Source: Collybiopsis luxurians FD-317 M1 (lineage: Eukaryota; Basidiomycota; Agaricomycetes; Agaricales; Omphalotaceae). From it: DNA of 64,000 nt. The stretch covers positions 62,001-126,000 of the forward strand of contig KN834836.1 in NCBI GenBank assembly GCA_000827265.1, in the 5' to 3' direction. The number at the start of each line of letters is the position of its first letter. The stretch's first letter is position 1. Of this stretch, positions 12,598 through 24,627 are shown in pieces. The position numbers and the translations under genes are program-made. The notes below the pieces were generated by a model. The model worked only from the letters and a program-made list of their open reading frames with translations, had not been told where the DNA came from and did no database searches.

Positions 12598-15500
12598 ATG
12601 CTCGATGCCAGCTTCCTTCCGACTCTGCCCCCAAACGATATCGAACGCGCTTCTCAAGTTCGTCAGTTCAGTCACCACTTGGGAAATTTTCCTCTATATC
12701 TAATGTCGATTTAAATCAGTTAATTTTACAAGCCTACAGTGTACCAAACCCCTCGACGCCAATCGATGAGCTTCGCCGCCTGCAGCAAGAGCTTTTCGAC
12801 ATCCAGAAGCTGCCGGAAGCTTGGGGTCTTGTTATTCCGCTGCTAAATCATCAAGATGAAAATGTTCAGTTCTTTGGGGCACACACGTACGTCTAGGACA
12901 TAGCGAGCCTATGCATGGTGAGGACTGAAGGTTTTCATGAAGTGCTCAGGTCAAGATAGCGCGAGATTGGTGCGTCTCTGCGATGTTTAAGGCTATGTAA
13001 ATTCTTAAAATTTTCTAGGGCCACTTTTCCTCAAGACCGTGCCGAATCGCTCAGAGATCTCCTAGTGCAGCTGACTGCGCATGCAGTCCGCGTTGGGAAG
13101 CCCAAGATTATCCTTCGAAAGCTTTTCGTCTCTGTAGGCGCCGTTTCTAATCCCAACCACGATCTCGGTGCTTAGTGGTTAAAGCTTTCGTCCCTAGCGT
13201 TAAAACTAGTTTCAGTACATCCCACTCGTTGGCCTGATTGGATTCTACATTGTGTTACATCTCTATCTGGAAACGGAGCCCCATCGGAACACATTTTGGA
13301 TTTTCTGTCTATCGTAGCTGAAGAGGTGGGGACAGCAGATTTGGTGGGCCCCAGTGAGTGAGTGGTTCTGTGGATCACAACTATCCTGCCGAGGCTCACA
13401 TTTATACGATAGAGCCCGCATGAAGCAGAGTATGACAGATGCCGTTCCAATGGTGATACAGGCCGTAAGGACATCCATAGAAAGGCCAATAAATACCGCG
13501 TCGTCTCGCGAAATTTCGTCAGCTTTGAAATGTCTGCAATCGTGGCTTCAGCATCTGGCAACAAGGTGCGTCTGGTGTTTCTTCGCCAAGATCTCGCTTA
13601 AGCGATTGCCTCCAGTGAATTTTCACCACTCATTCCCGCTTTAATAACACTTCTCAATCCCGACGTCGATTCCACCTTTGTGGCTTCTTCCGATACACTG
13701 CAAGAGATCATGTCTAAATCTCCGTTGTCCGATGGATCCGGTACCAGAATTCTGACTGAACCCCTCCTTCTCTGGTTGCATCTTGCGGGAGGCAGCATAG
13801 TCGATGCGGCCGTTCAGTCCGGTATGACGGATGAGGCCTCATCCTCTTTGTGCAAATTGCTCGCTGCTCTTGGTGATCACTCTGCCACCTATCTTGCGGG
13901 GAATATTGCCTCTTCTGCTCCTGTCTCCTTCCTCCCTAGCTCGATCCCGGCTGCCATACCACCTACGCAGCTTAATGTAACGAAAGGCCAGCTATCACAA
14001 ACCTTTCTGCGGCTGTTGCTTGCATACACAGGTTTTCCAGGTTACTATGGCGTGGATGAAGATGTGAGCGAAATGACGCTTGGATTCTGGTACATGCTTC
14101 AGGAGGCTCTGTGGAACACCGATTTCTACTTTCCTGACGGAGAAGATCAGTCTTCCTCGGAACAACTTCCGGAGATGGGAAATCAAAGTGGAGTAGCGAA
14201 GGAGCTGTATGTGCAGCTCGTCCAAGTATTGCGGAGGAAAATAACATGGCCCTCACCCGGTCACAATTGGTCGAAAGGTCCGTCCTTGACTTTCGTCTCG
14301 CATTCCGATTGTCTGAACCATTGTAGACCAAATTGAACAATTCTCAGTGTCGGTCTTTTAATGTATTGTATTCGTAATACTCTTGTTTTCTGACTCTTTG
14401 ATGCAGGTATCGAAGGGACGTCGGCGACATCCTTATTAACGCGTGAGTCTCAAAGAATGTATTTCGTGTGCTCTAATATGCTAATTATTCGTGGCCAGTT
14501 ATTACGTTATTCGAGATGATATGGTCGTTTATTTTGTGAACGACGTTGTGGAGCGGCTAGCGTCGCGATCGCCCGAACAGCCTCAAGGATGGGAGGTAAT
14601 CATATGCTCGTTTACCTTCTTTTTTGGTTGGCTGACCTTTGTGATTTTCAAGGACATTGAAGCTGCTCTGCACTGTATATCCTCGATACAAGAAGCTTTA
14701 GACTATGAAAAGACTCCCAGATTAGAGCTATTATTTTCAAATCAAACACTAGGACGTCTTCCTACGGTTGGAAATATCCGACTTCGACGGACAACTTTGG
14801 GTCTCATTGGTATTGCCCTCAATCGCTGAATCTTCACAGAATCTTGACTTGAACCTCCCAGGCACCTACGCATCATGGTTCGCTGTTTCAGCGGCTACGG
14901 TGCCTTCCAAATCCGACCTTTTGATGTCTGTGATATCATATGTCGTCCAATGCCTTCCCGACCAGATGCTCTCCCTACACGCAGCTTCAGCTTTACGCAA
15001 TCTTTGTGATGCCAATCGAAAGGCTTTGGCCCCTCGGATTGGAGCTTTTGCCGAATTGCATGCAGGTTTGGCTCAGGTACCGGTAAGTGGACCTGCGGTA
15101 TGATTGATTTTTATCGGTCTTTTGAACACCTCATGGTACAGGATTCGGAGAAGAGCAAAGTCATGGAATCACTGGCCAGCGTGATTCAAGCTGTGCCAGC
15201 TTTAGAAGCTGTTCCTACGGTCGAGGTCAGCTGTAAACACCTTCACTGTATAGAGAACCTTTTTTTACCGTTGATGTAGGTCATTGTCAGTCCAATCGTT
15301 TCTAGTCTATTTGAAGTTATACAGCAACGGAACTTGGTTCGTAGTCACCCTTTCTGGAATGAATGTCTGGTTTGAATGTTCGATTTCAGGCTCTCGAAGA
15401 AGCTCGCGCCGCATGTGTTCTCCAGTTGGAGAGTCTTACCGGCGTTGCCAAAGGCCTCACCAGGATATCATCATTCGGTGATGGTCTATCAGACGACAGC

Positions 15501-16855
15501 TTTGACGACGACAAAGAAATACAAGCAGTTGAGACGGCTCGTCAAGATCCCAGGATGATTCAACTAAGAGACCGCATTCTCAGTGCTATTCGCGGATGCG
15601 TCGAGATGTTCCACGACGCAGAGATTGCACAGGTGTGTTTCCTTGAATGGCGCGGAAGCAATAGGAAAGATCCTCATACCCCAACTTTAGGAATTGAATG
15701 ACCTCGTGAAATCAATAACGTCGTTGCCGTCCGACGCGACCCTGATCACGCTTCCGGCTCCTCCTCTCTTAGAGATTGTATGCTTTGCACTGCAGCGACA
15801 ACCGACTGCATCGTGGTTGACACTTGCGGGTATTCTGATCAACCAACTAAGTCTTCCACCTCGCATGATTTTCCGAGGCAAGGACAGCGAAAGAGAAGCA
15901 CGCCACGCGAAGGCCCGAGAGGAGTTAGAGGAACAGGCAAAGCTGGTGGTCTCTGGTGCTCTTCCTGCGATACTCAACGCCTCTCTGGCCGTCTTCGGTA
16001 CCCCGGGTGGCATGGAGAATGTGTGTGCAAAATTCATAACTTTACTCTTGGAATATTCTGACTGCGAATATGTAGAATCCCGACATTGTCCAGGAGTTCT
16101 TCCTCTGCCTAGACAGGGTACGTGGGTAGGCGTACAGTTTAATCTAGCAACGTTTGACATGGGTTCTTGTAGGTCGCACAGAACTTTACTGCAAACTTCT
16201 ACACTCTTCCGCCAGGAGCGTTGGATGCGCTGATGCAATGCTCGATACGTGCTTTGACGCTGCAGGAGCGATACTCATTGGTAGCAGCCTGCACTTTCTT
16301 AGTAAGAGCTCTCCTGAGTCTAGACATATCTTGCATGCTGATCATCGTAGAGTGCGTTCATCAATCGTTCATATACACAAGCAGACCTTGCACCATACCG
16401 TGAACAATTTATTGCCACCTACGGACGTTCAATCATGCAGGCCATCCTGAGCGGTTTGGCAGGCCAAGCTCCACGTACCGTTGGACAGAATCTCATCGAA
16501 ATGCTTTCGACCATGTTGACTCGATGCGTAGCAGAAAGTAAGATATGGCTCAGAGAAGTCTTGTTCGATGTAGGTCCCCTTTTCTAGAGCCTACTCGCGT
16601 GCCCTGACTGTCAACGCTATTGTGTACGCAGCAAAATTTTCCGCCCTCGAAAGCAAAGGCCGAAGACAAGGAACGGTTCATGAAGGCTGTACTTGGGTAC
16701 GTCGGCTGGTATAATAAAGTGATTGTCTTGTCCTTATTTCTTCTGCATCTAGATCAAGGTCACTGAAGAAAACCCGAGAAGCTGCTCAGCAGTTTGCGCT
16801 AGTGGCTCGAGGTTTAGAGGGCACCGGTTTTGGTTATGCCACTGTGTCGATGTGA
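12598..16855 (+). CDS. Importin-13/Pdr6 (Kap122)-like karyopherin, many exons
   Basis: A nuclear transport receptor of the importin-beta superfamily, built of HEAT repeats; Importin-13 and yeast Pdr6 are bidirectional receptors driven by Ran. The N-terminal block reads LRRLQQELFDIQKLPEAWGL, then NHQDENVQFFGAHT and VKIARDW, the importin-beta N-terminal (Ran-binding) pattern. It is followed by an Xpo1-like region with LALKLVSVHPTRWPDWILHC and later DGSGTRILTEPLLLWLHLAG, a signature of the importin-13 group. The C-terminus ends KTREAAQQFALVARGLEGTGFGYA. The gene is cut by many introns, including a micro-exon of about 20 bases (near 12952-12971) carrying VKIARD. The start at 12598 gives MLDASFLPTLPP. 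Total length is roughly 1,000 residues, normal for the family. Exon edges in the middle are approximate. Confidence 0.85.
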
Positions 16856-17248
16856 CGATCTGAGACGGCCCTTTGATGTTTAAGCATCACTCCGTGTGTC
16901 GATTGTCATAGACGTTATTTTATCTAAGTACTTCAACCGACCTATTGGATTAATCGACTGTATCGATATTCTCCTGAACAGCTTATTTTATCCAACCCCT
17001 TTGGTCATTCCGGTGAAATCCCCGAAAGCCGGGGTAAGCTGTTGGCAAACTTGTATACCAACGCTCGATTCGGGTCATGTTCACTACGACGAACGGACAC
17101 GCTGGGTAATCAGTCTTTAAGAGAATCCAAGCTGCACTCCTTAATTTCGGAGACTACGATGGATTAGACAGGAGAGAGCTCTAATAAACATCAATTCAAG
17201 CACGAATACACACTAATGCAAAGTAAAGAATAATTAGGGCACGAATTA
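16856..17248. other. Convergent intergenic spacer
   Basis: Separates the 3' ends of the importin gene and the minus-strand gene that follows. I see nothing else in it. Confidence 0.45.
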
Positions 17249-18741
17249 TCAACCATCATTGCAATAATCTTCATCGCCGCCGTCATCGTCGCCGTCTTCC
17301 ATATTATCGCCGTCATCCATATCATCGTCGTCATCCATATCATCGCTCTCATCGGACGGCAATGGCTCCGACCGCAACCAAGGCGCAGCACCTCGAACCA
17401 TCTGAATCCAGAACAACAGGCATTCCGGAACGGTACATCCCAAACCCATTGGCCTGGTCATCATCGGCAGTCTAATGCCATTCGGAACACTCATTTCGAG
17501 CTCAATCGGCTGGCTCACGACTGCGGTGGCTCGACCTGCAACAGCAACAAGCAGAACGAATTAGCATACTTCGATCAATGTCGAAATCATAGGAAAGCTC
17601 ACCCTCTGCGTAATCGTCAACCGCCTTGTCCTTGCCTTTACCATAGTTATCGTAATTCGTCATCTTGACTTCACTTTCGAGTCTTCCAAAGCACCAGAAC
17701 AAGTAATTGGTGACGATAAAACAGGGCCCTTCACAGACATTCGAAACCTGTGACATTCACGGTAGGTATTCAAAAGCCATCCAAACGAAAAAAAAAAAAG
17801 AAGTTACTCACTACTCGCCACAAATCGTCGGCCTTGGCCATAGAGGCCTCTGAGACATCCTGGTATCGATCGAACTTCCTGAACTTTTTTGGGATCTGAA
17901 AAAAGCATTTAGTAAGGTAGGAGCAGCAAAAAAAAAAAAGCTAAATTACCTTGGAGGGCATTGCAAAAGCTCGTAGATCCTCGTGGCCGATTTTCCACGG
18001 AGGGATGCAGATAATGTTCAGATACCCTTTAAGCCCATGGGAAGCCGTAGGCTGTATCGACAATTCAGCCGGTTTGAAATACTTGAAGCAGAAAAGCGAG
18101 AAAAACTTACAATCCTCAAAACATCATAATCGAGTATAGGATACTCCTGCGGAGAACGAGTGGCGATGAACTGAAGCGTGTACGCCATCGGAGCACCCCG
18201 AGGAATGTTGTTGATCATTCTACAAGATTCCGTCACGGGTCCCAAGATGAAAGTCATGATGAGGAGCAGAAAGTCGTTCTGATCGTTGACTCGAGACAGA
18301 AAGTCTATTTGTTCGGGGGTTGCAACGGTCACATCATAGCAGGGAATGGTCATGAGAGGTTTGACGACCTCAGTGATGAATATATCGGGAGTCTCATCGA
18401 TGTCTAGAAAGAGTAATCAGGGAGAAATTAGTTGATGCGAAAGACGTCTGAAAGAGGAGATACTTGCATTTTCTAACTGCCGTCCTGAAATCCCAGATGT
18501 CCAACTCGCGAACGTCCACCAAAGTTGGTTCTATCATAGACCCAGCTTCAGACTGGAGCATCGCCTCTCGGTAATCGACGCATTTCCAGTTACGATCTTG
18601 TGGTCGCTCACGCAAAGGAACCCCCATAGAAGTGGGGGCGGGACAGAGAGCATTTCGAAGATACGTTTGGAGGAGGAAACGCCAAGGGTTAGTAGAGTAA
18701 GCCGGAGTTGGAATGTTAAGATGATCAGCCAGCGAAGACAT
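17249..18741 (-). CDS. Hypothetical protein with acidic C-terminal tail, about five exons
   Basis: A multi-exon protein that I do not recognise. The start at 18741 (MSSLADHLNIPTPAY) opens a conserved-looking globular block, with WRFLLQTYLRNALCP, then DVRELDIWDFRTAVRKC. Later exons hold TPEQIDFLSRVNDQNDFLLL, IPPWKIGHEDLRAFAMP and KIPKKFRKFDRYQDVSE, then NVCEGPCFIVTNYLFWCFGR. The last exon ends in about 35 residues made almost only of Asp, Glu, Met and Gly, coded by a GAT/GAC-type microsatellite at about 17275-17350. Such tails are common in nuclear or chaperone-like proteins, but no function can be claimed. Splice sites with GT/AG fit each join, and composition changes sharply at the introns, so I consider it a real gene. 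Confidence 0.6.
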
Positions 18742-19544
18742 GACGAAGAAACGATCAAGGTGTTGGATAGAGGCAGAAAGCAGCAGACCCACACCTGCGT
18801 TTTTGAGGTTGGCTTTAAAGGAAAAATTTTCTGGTCAAAGGGGTCATAGCTTCGGAAAAGGACCAGTGGCGTAAATGGGAAACAATAGCACTCCAAAAAA
18901 TGCTACTGCGACTACTTTGACCATCCAAAAAAGCTGAACAATGGGTAATAATAGAGTCATTGTTTCGGAGCTGATGCCTTTGCTGGAGATTCCGAAGAGA
19001 GGACGTGACGGGTGGACAAAGGCAATCGACCAAGGACGTAGACGTGCCCCTGCCAGGAAGTCGGAGCACACAGATTCAGAGTTATTATGGCCCCAGACTC
19101 TCAAAAAAAATCGCCCCAGATCACAGGCAACATTTTGGGAGGAAAGACGGAGCTCCCAAGGCGTAGAGGCGGCGGAAGCTGGCGGGCGCTTAGAGCAGAT
19201 CGGAAAGGCGAACGCCGAGAGCTGTTTGCTCTCTGAATCTTTTGCTGATCCTTGCCCTTCCAGATATTACTAGGTCACTCAATGACATTCGGAGCTGTTC
19301 TGTCAAGGATTTTGACCAATGAACACCTTCCCCAAAAGTTTCTTCGGTAAACCGGTTGAACTTGGTTTTAAGCTAGGGCGAGTTGAAACTTGCTCGGAGC
19401 GAACTGTCAGTGTCAACAATGGATTCCCCAAAGGTATGAGAGGACCTTCTTAAAGGCTCTGTCTCTTCGTCTCCAGCAACTCAACTCCTCCCTCCATCTA
19501 TCGGTTTACCAGAAAGTTCTGAATCATATCCGATTTTGCACACT
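18742..19544. promoter_or_regulatory. Divergent intergenic region before UGT2
   Basis: Lies between the start of the minus-strand hypothetical gene and UGT2, so it should hold both promoters. No TATAAATA octamer is seen close to UGT2, unlike UGT1, UGT4, UGT5 and UGT6. An open frame at 18941-19273 has no protein-like character. Confidence 0.4.
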
Positions 19545-21478
19545 ATGGTCGCAAAGCACATTGTCGCGCACAACGTAGCAGCATGGGGTCTGTGTCATCA
19601 TGGTATTGGGTAGTATTCTAACTAATCTTTTTTTTTCGAATCCACGGGCAGGACCCTACAAGCCTCTAAGCGCCTTCGCTGTACGCGTACTCGAGAACAG
19701 GGGAGACGTGCATTTTTCCGTGCTGATCCAAGGAGGAATGATGTACAAAAAATTCATGCGTGAGCTCGACAAAATCCCCAGCGATCACTTGAGCGAAATA
19801 CGTCCTCGTCTTCAGTGCGCCTATTCTCCAAGACGTTTTAACTTCTCTCACTGATCCTGTCTACTTTACTCCAGCGTTATCGACCTGACTGGAAAAGACA
19901 TCAACCCGTTTGATACACTTCCAGAATTCGCTACAGCATTTGAGGCTCTCTATTCTTTGAAACCCGTCACTTGCAGCTCAACTGGTACAGTTGTTCAGGG
20001 ACTTGCTCCGCCCACAGTTGCCATAATAGATGTACGTCTTATTCCTACGCATGATGATTCTCCGAGTTCAACGTGAATGCAGCCTTTCGCCGGTTACGCC
20101 ATAGATGCTATTCGCTCCATAGCTGGCTCCAGTTGTTCTGTATTCTCGTGGATGACCGCTCCAGCTGGGCCCGTTCTGCGCCTCTGTGGCCCAGAAGAGT
20201 ATGGGGGAGGTGGGGACATGTCAGTCAAAGTCGAAGCTGAAGTTGCACGTACCGGAAGGGATACGACGGAGGTTGCGAAAGAGGTATGACGCTTCCTAGA
20301 GGCCGCTCTGGTGCTGTTCATTAAACTCTTCCTCCTCCTCTAAGCTTTTCGACAACTTGATCACAGGTCAAGTAATTCACATACCCGGAGTACCTCCTGT
20401 ATATGACTACGAGTGGTATCCGCAAGAGGTAAAAGAATTGTTTGACATGGAATCCGGAATCTAAATTTTGCCGATAAGGTGGAAAACCAATGGGATCATG
20501 TCCTCTTCCTGGCGGGACAGAAATACATGAGGATTACTGATGGCACTCTCTGTGTATCTTCTTCTATCTATGAGCCCGAGGCCTTGGAAGCTGCCAAGAA
20601 TTGGATGGAATCGATGGGGAAGCAATGGTATACCGTTGGACCGCTGTCATTGCCTGATTCGCTACCACCAACGAAGGCTTTCGACGAGAAGGAACTCTTG
20701 GTTATCTCTTTTTTAAACAGAATGCAATCTGAATTTGGGGACCAATCTGTGCTATTCGTTCGTATATTTTCCGCTCTTTATGATCCGTCGATTTCATTTT
20801 CAATCCTCAGATATCTTTTGGTACAATCTACTGGCCGGCGCAGCCAGAGAAGCTCTGGGCGATCCTCGATGAACTCTTATCCCTCCGAAAGCCGTTCATC
20901 CTAGCGCATTCATCCCCGCTCGCTCACGTTCCGGAGGAAAAGAGGAGATTGATCTCGGAGAGTGGTATAGGCCTGGAAATGAGCTGGTCGCCGCAAGAAA
21001 AGATACTCTCTCATCCTGCTACGGGGTGGTTTGTAACTCACGGTGGCTGGAACAGTACACAAGAAGCATTGGCTCATCGAGTCCCAGTGTAAGTGCGAAA
21101 ATGTTCCACTTTTCTATTTCAGCTTGACCGTGACTCTGTCGTAGCATCTACTGGCCTTACTCCGCCGACCAGCCTTATAATGCGGCCAGAACATGTCAAC
21201 ATAATGCAGGATTCGAGCTGGTTGAAGTGCGGACCGGGGAACGAGGGACGCAGAGGCCTTACCGGGCCAAGGACAGACTTGAGTCTCAGTCTCCTTCGTT
21301 CTCTGTCTCCGCGGCACGAGACGAGTTTAGACAGTTGCTTGGGCGCATTGAAGGAGATGAGGGACGGGTGATCAGGGCTAACTTTGAACGCCTTGGTCAA
21401 TTGATGGATAAGACTTGGAATGAGGGGAATGAAGCCAAGAAGAACTTGAACGCCTTTTTACAACGTTTCATTGATTGA
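19545..21478 (+). CDS. UGT2: GT1-family UDP-glycosyltransferase, first of the array
   Basis: Eight exons, about 510 residues. Exon 1 is 19545-19587 and its 5' splice site reads GTCTGT; exon 2 starts at 19652. The joint gives AAWGPYKPL, so the position of the GH catalytic His holds Pro (codon 19654-19656). The Asp of VAIID before PFAGYAID is kept. The PSPG box is complete: [35 protein letters not shown], then [13 protein letters not shown]. Other landmarks are [30 protein letters not shown] and [14 protein letters not shown]. No stop or frameshift lies within the exons. Donor-site features say UDP-sugar binding; the acceptor chemistry is uncertain because of the missing His. It is most like UGT3. 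Confidence 0.88.
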
Positions 21479-22065
21479 AAGACGCTTTCACCTAACCAAA
21501 TTTCATATTCAGTAAACATCCAGACCATCACTTTTGTAGAAGCTAGATTTCTTTACTTGTGCGCTGATGAAGAGTAATCGGCGTTCAAAAGACAGCGCAA
21601 GGTGTTACGAGATTTGTTGTCAGTTTGGGTGATACACTGGGCCGATACTTGGCGTTGCAGATGAGCGCTGCTAGCGGAGCCAAGAAAGTAGGATCGCTGG
21701 ATGTTTAGAGTTCAATAATTTCTGTTAAATCCCTGCCGGTCCTCCTCGTCACGCCGAATTCTGAGTAATGAGTTTCGGAGATTCTGTCAACGACACTGAC
21801 CAACGACAGCCCTTCCCAAGGGTGGGAATAAGGTTTTGCTATACTTTCTCGGAAAATCGGTTCAACTCGTTTCATTAAATAAGGTTAGAATCGACGGAAG
21901 GTACTATGCAGTGGTTTTCAGCTCTTGGTCCCAAGCCAGTAATAAACGTTACCTTGCCTTACTAAAGGTAGGATCAGGGTGCCTTATTCTCTTCAGCATC
22001 TGACCGATATCGCTTCTACATCATACTTCCACTGCTGCTGGTAGTAAACGTCGAGTCCATACGAT
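21479..22065. promoter_or_regulatory. UGT2-UGT3 spacer
   Basis: About 590 bases holding the UGT2 terminator and UGT3 promoter. No gene is seen. The stretch just before UGT3 resembles the region before UGT2 in part, as expected for tandem duplicates. Confidence 0.45.
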
Positions 22066-24029
22066 ATGGCCGCAAAGCATATTGTCGCGCACAACATCGC
22101 AACATGGGGTCTGTATCATGACGGTTTTGGCTAACAATGCTGAACCTGATCATCTTCCGTTCGCCCATACACAGGACCTTACAAGCCTCTGGCTGCTTTC
22201 GCTGTACGCATAGTTGAAAGCCGAACGAACGTACACTTTTCTGTGTTGATTCAAGGGGGAATGATGTACAAAAAATTCATGCGTGAACTAGATAAATTGC
22301 CTCACCAGCAACAGAGTATAATTCGGCCTCGCCTCCAGTAGGTGCTTTCTCCGGATCTGATTAAATCCTCCATTCGATAGCTACCATTTGCTTCAGCGTC
22401 ATTGACCTTACTGGACACGACGTAAACCCGTTTATTCCTCTTCCAGAATTTGCTGCAGCCTTCGAAGCACTCTATTCTTCAAAACCTGTGACATGCAAAT
22501 CGACCGGGACTGTCACTGAGGGGCTTGTGCGGCCTACGCTTGCTATAATCGATGTAGGTCTTTATTCCGCCCATATCGCTATGTGCAGTTTGGAGAAACC
22601 TTTTTGAATGTAGCCTTTTGCTGGCTACGCCATAGACGCCATACGCTCCGTTGCAGGTTCCAACTGTCGAATATTCTCGTGGATGACTGCTCCTGCTGGA
22701 GCCTGTCTCCGTCTGTTCGGACCGGAAGAGTATGGTGGAGGTGGTGATATGTCGGTGAAGGTTGAAAACGAGGTGGCGCTGTCCGGAAGGGATGCAGCAG
22801 AGGTTACGAAAGAGGTAAGTACTTTCTGAGATGGTATACAGCATTTTCTGCATTTAATGAACGAATCAATTCTTCATCTTTAGCTTTTCGACAACCTGAC
22901 AACAGGTAGAGTGATTCACATGCCTGGTATACCTCCAACCTATGACTATGAGTGGTGTCCGCAAGAGGTAAGAGAGCACTTAATGCCTGCTCTCGATCAA
23001 TGATCGTCAATGTACTCTGATATTTGGACAGGTCGAAGTCAAAGCGGACCACATCCTCTTCCTTGCGGGACAGAAATATATGAGGGTAACAGATGGTGCA
23101 TTTTGCGTGTCTTCTTCTGTCTTTGAAGCAGAGGCGATAAAGGCTTCTAAAGAATGGATGGAATCAATGGGGAAGTACTGGTATACTGTTGGGCCCTTGT
23201 CGTTGCCTGATTTGTTGCCACCGACGAAGGCTCACGACGAGACGGAATTCTCTGTCATTTCTTTTTTGAATAGAATGCAATCTGAATTTGGCAAGGGATC
23301 GGTGTTATTTGTGTGTAAAATTTCATCAGTGAACCTTCTCATTTATCTCATTGTCAATCTTTAGATATCTTTTGGCACAGTATTCTGGCCGGCACAACCA
23401 GAGAAGCTCTGGGCAATCCTTGATGAACTCGTGTCCGTTCGAAAACCATTCATTCTAGCGCATACATCCCCGTTCGCTTATGTTCCAGAGGAAAAGAAGA
23501 AACTAATCTCAGAGAGTGGCATAGGCATGGAAATGAGCTGGTCGCCGCAAGAAAAGATACTTTCCCATCCTGCCACGGGATGGTTTGTAACTCACGGCGG
23601 ATGGAACAGTACACAAGAGGCTTTGGTTCATCGAGTACCAGTGTAAGTGTGAAAAGTTTATGTCTTTTTGGTCGGCTTGACCTTCCATAACTCCGTTGTA
23701 GCATATATTGGCCTTATTCTGCTGACCAGCCTTACAATGCAGCTAGAACCTGTCAACATAATGCGGGATTCGAGTTGATCGAAGTGAGGACCGGTAAATT
23801 GGGAACACAGAGACCTTACCGGTTCAAGGACAGTTTTGAGTCTCCTTCGTTTACCGTTGCTGCGGCACGGGAAGAGTTCAAACTGTTGCTCCAGCGCATT
23901 GAAGGAGATGACGGTCAGAGGGTCAGAACCAACTTTGAACGACTTGGTCGGATGATGGATGAGACTTGGAATGAAGCCAATGAAGCCAAAGAAAATTTGG
24001 ATGCTTTTTTGGAACGTTTTGTTGACTGA
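22066..24029 (+). CDS. UGT3: GT1-family UDP-glycosyltransferase, array member
   Basis: Eight exons with the same layout as UGT2. Exon 1 encodes [15 protein letters not shown]; the exon 1-2 joint reads WGPYKPL, with Pro at the catalytic-His position (codon 22177-22179). Asp is kept in LAIID before [12 protein letters not shown]. The PSPG box is [69 protein letters not shown] and [14 protein letters not shown] are intact landmarks. The exon 2 edge reads CTCCA then GTAGGT, which gives [10 protein letters not shown] across the intron. I find no lesion. It is probably expressed from its own promoter in the 587-base gap before it. Confidence 0.88.
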
Positions 24030-24627
24030 AATTATATAGCACGCCGGGGTTCATACGCATGTATAATCAAAATTTCGGTGATCTTTGCTCAACTCCGCGA
24101 ATATACCAGGCTGGAACTAGTAGTCATTATATTTGGATAATTGTTATATTAGTCACAATGTGTCGAATATTCCACCTTTGGCAATATTGCAAGTTCTTCC
24201 GGCAACTCCGGGGTGGTTCAACCGTAGTCTCGGCTATCGGGCCGTAGCAATCCGGCGTGTGTTTGTCAACATGCCGAGCTAATTCTTTCGCCGCGTCACT
24301 GCAATAGCTGTATAGCAGACTTTACGGGCGAAGCGTCAAAAATATAATGAAATATACATACTCAGGAGGTCGACGATGCATACATCTTTGCGTCGGGACC
24401 AGATAGTACGCAATCGGGTCCTAATCGCCTCTCTTTTGCCGCTTCTCATGCAAAGTTACCTACATTGTTTCCGACATTATTTCAAACCTTGTATAGAGCT
24501 GCAGAACAGACCTTGAGAAAAAGATGACCGTATGTTATAAATACTCGAATATTCGGTCCCATGGTATTCCAGACTCGCAGTATCTGTTTACTACTTCGAA
24601 AATTGCCTTCCGCTGCTGGAATAACCC
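24030..24627. promoter_or_regulatory. UGT3-UGT4 spacer
   Basis: About 600 AT-rich bases holding the UGT3 3' end and the UGT4 promoter, whose TATA-like box is listed separately. No gene recognised. Confidence 0.45.
24536..24543 (+). promoter_or_regulatory. TATA-like box before UGT4
   Basis: TATAAATA about 85-92 bases before the UGT4 start codon, matching the octamer before UGT1, UGT5 and UGT6. Confidence 0.55.

Noticed and set aside
18941..19273. Open frame of 110 codons on the plus strand
   Set aside because: Arg/Lys-rich random composition, overlaps the expected promoter of the minus-strand gene, and shows no motif.
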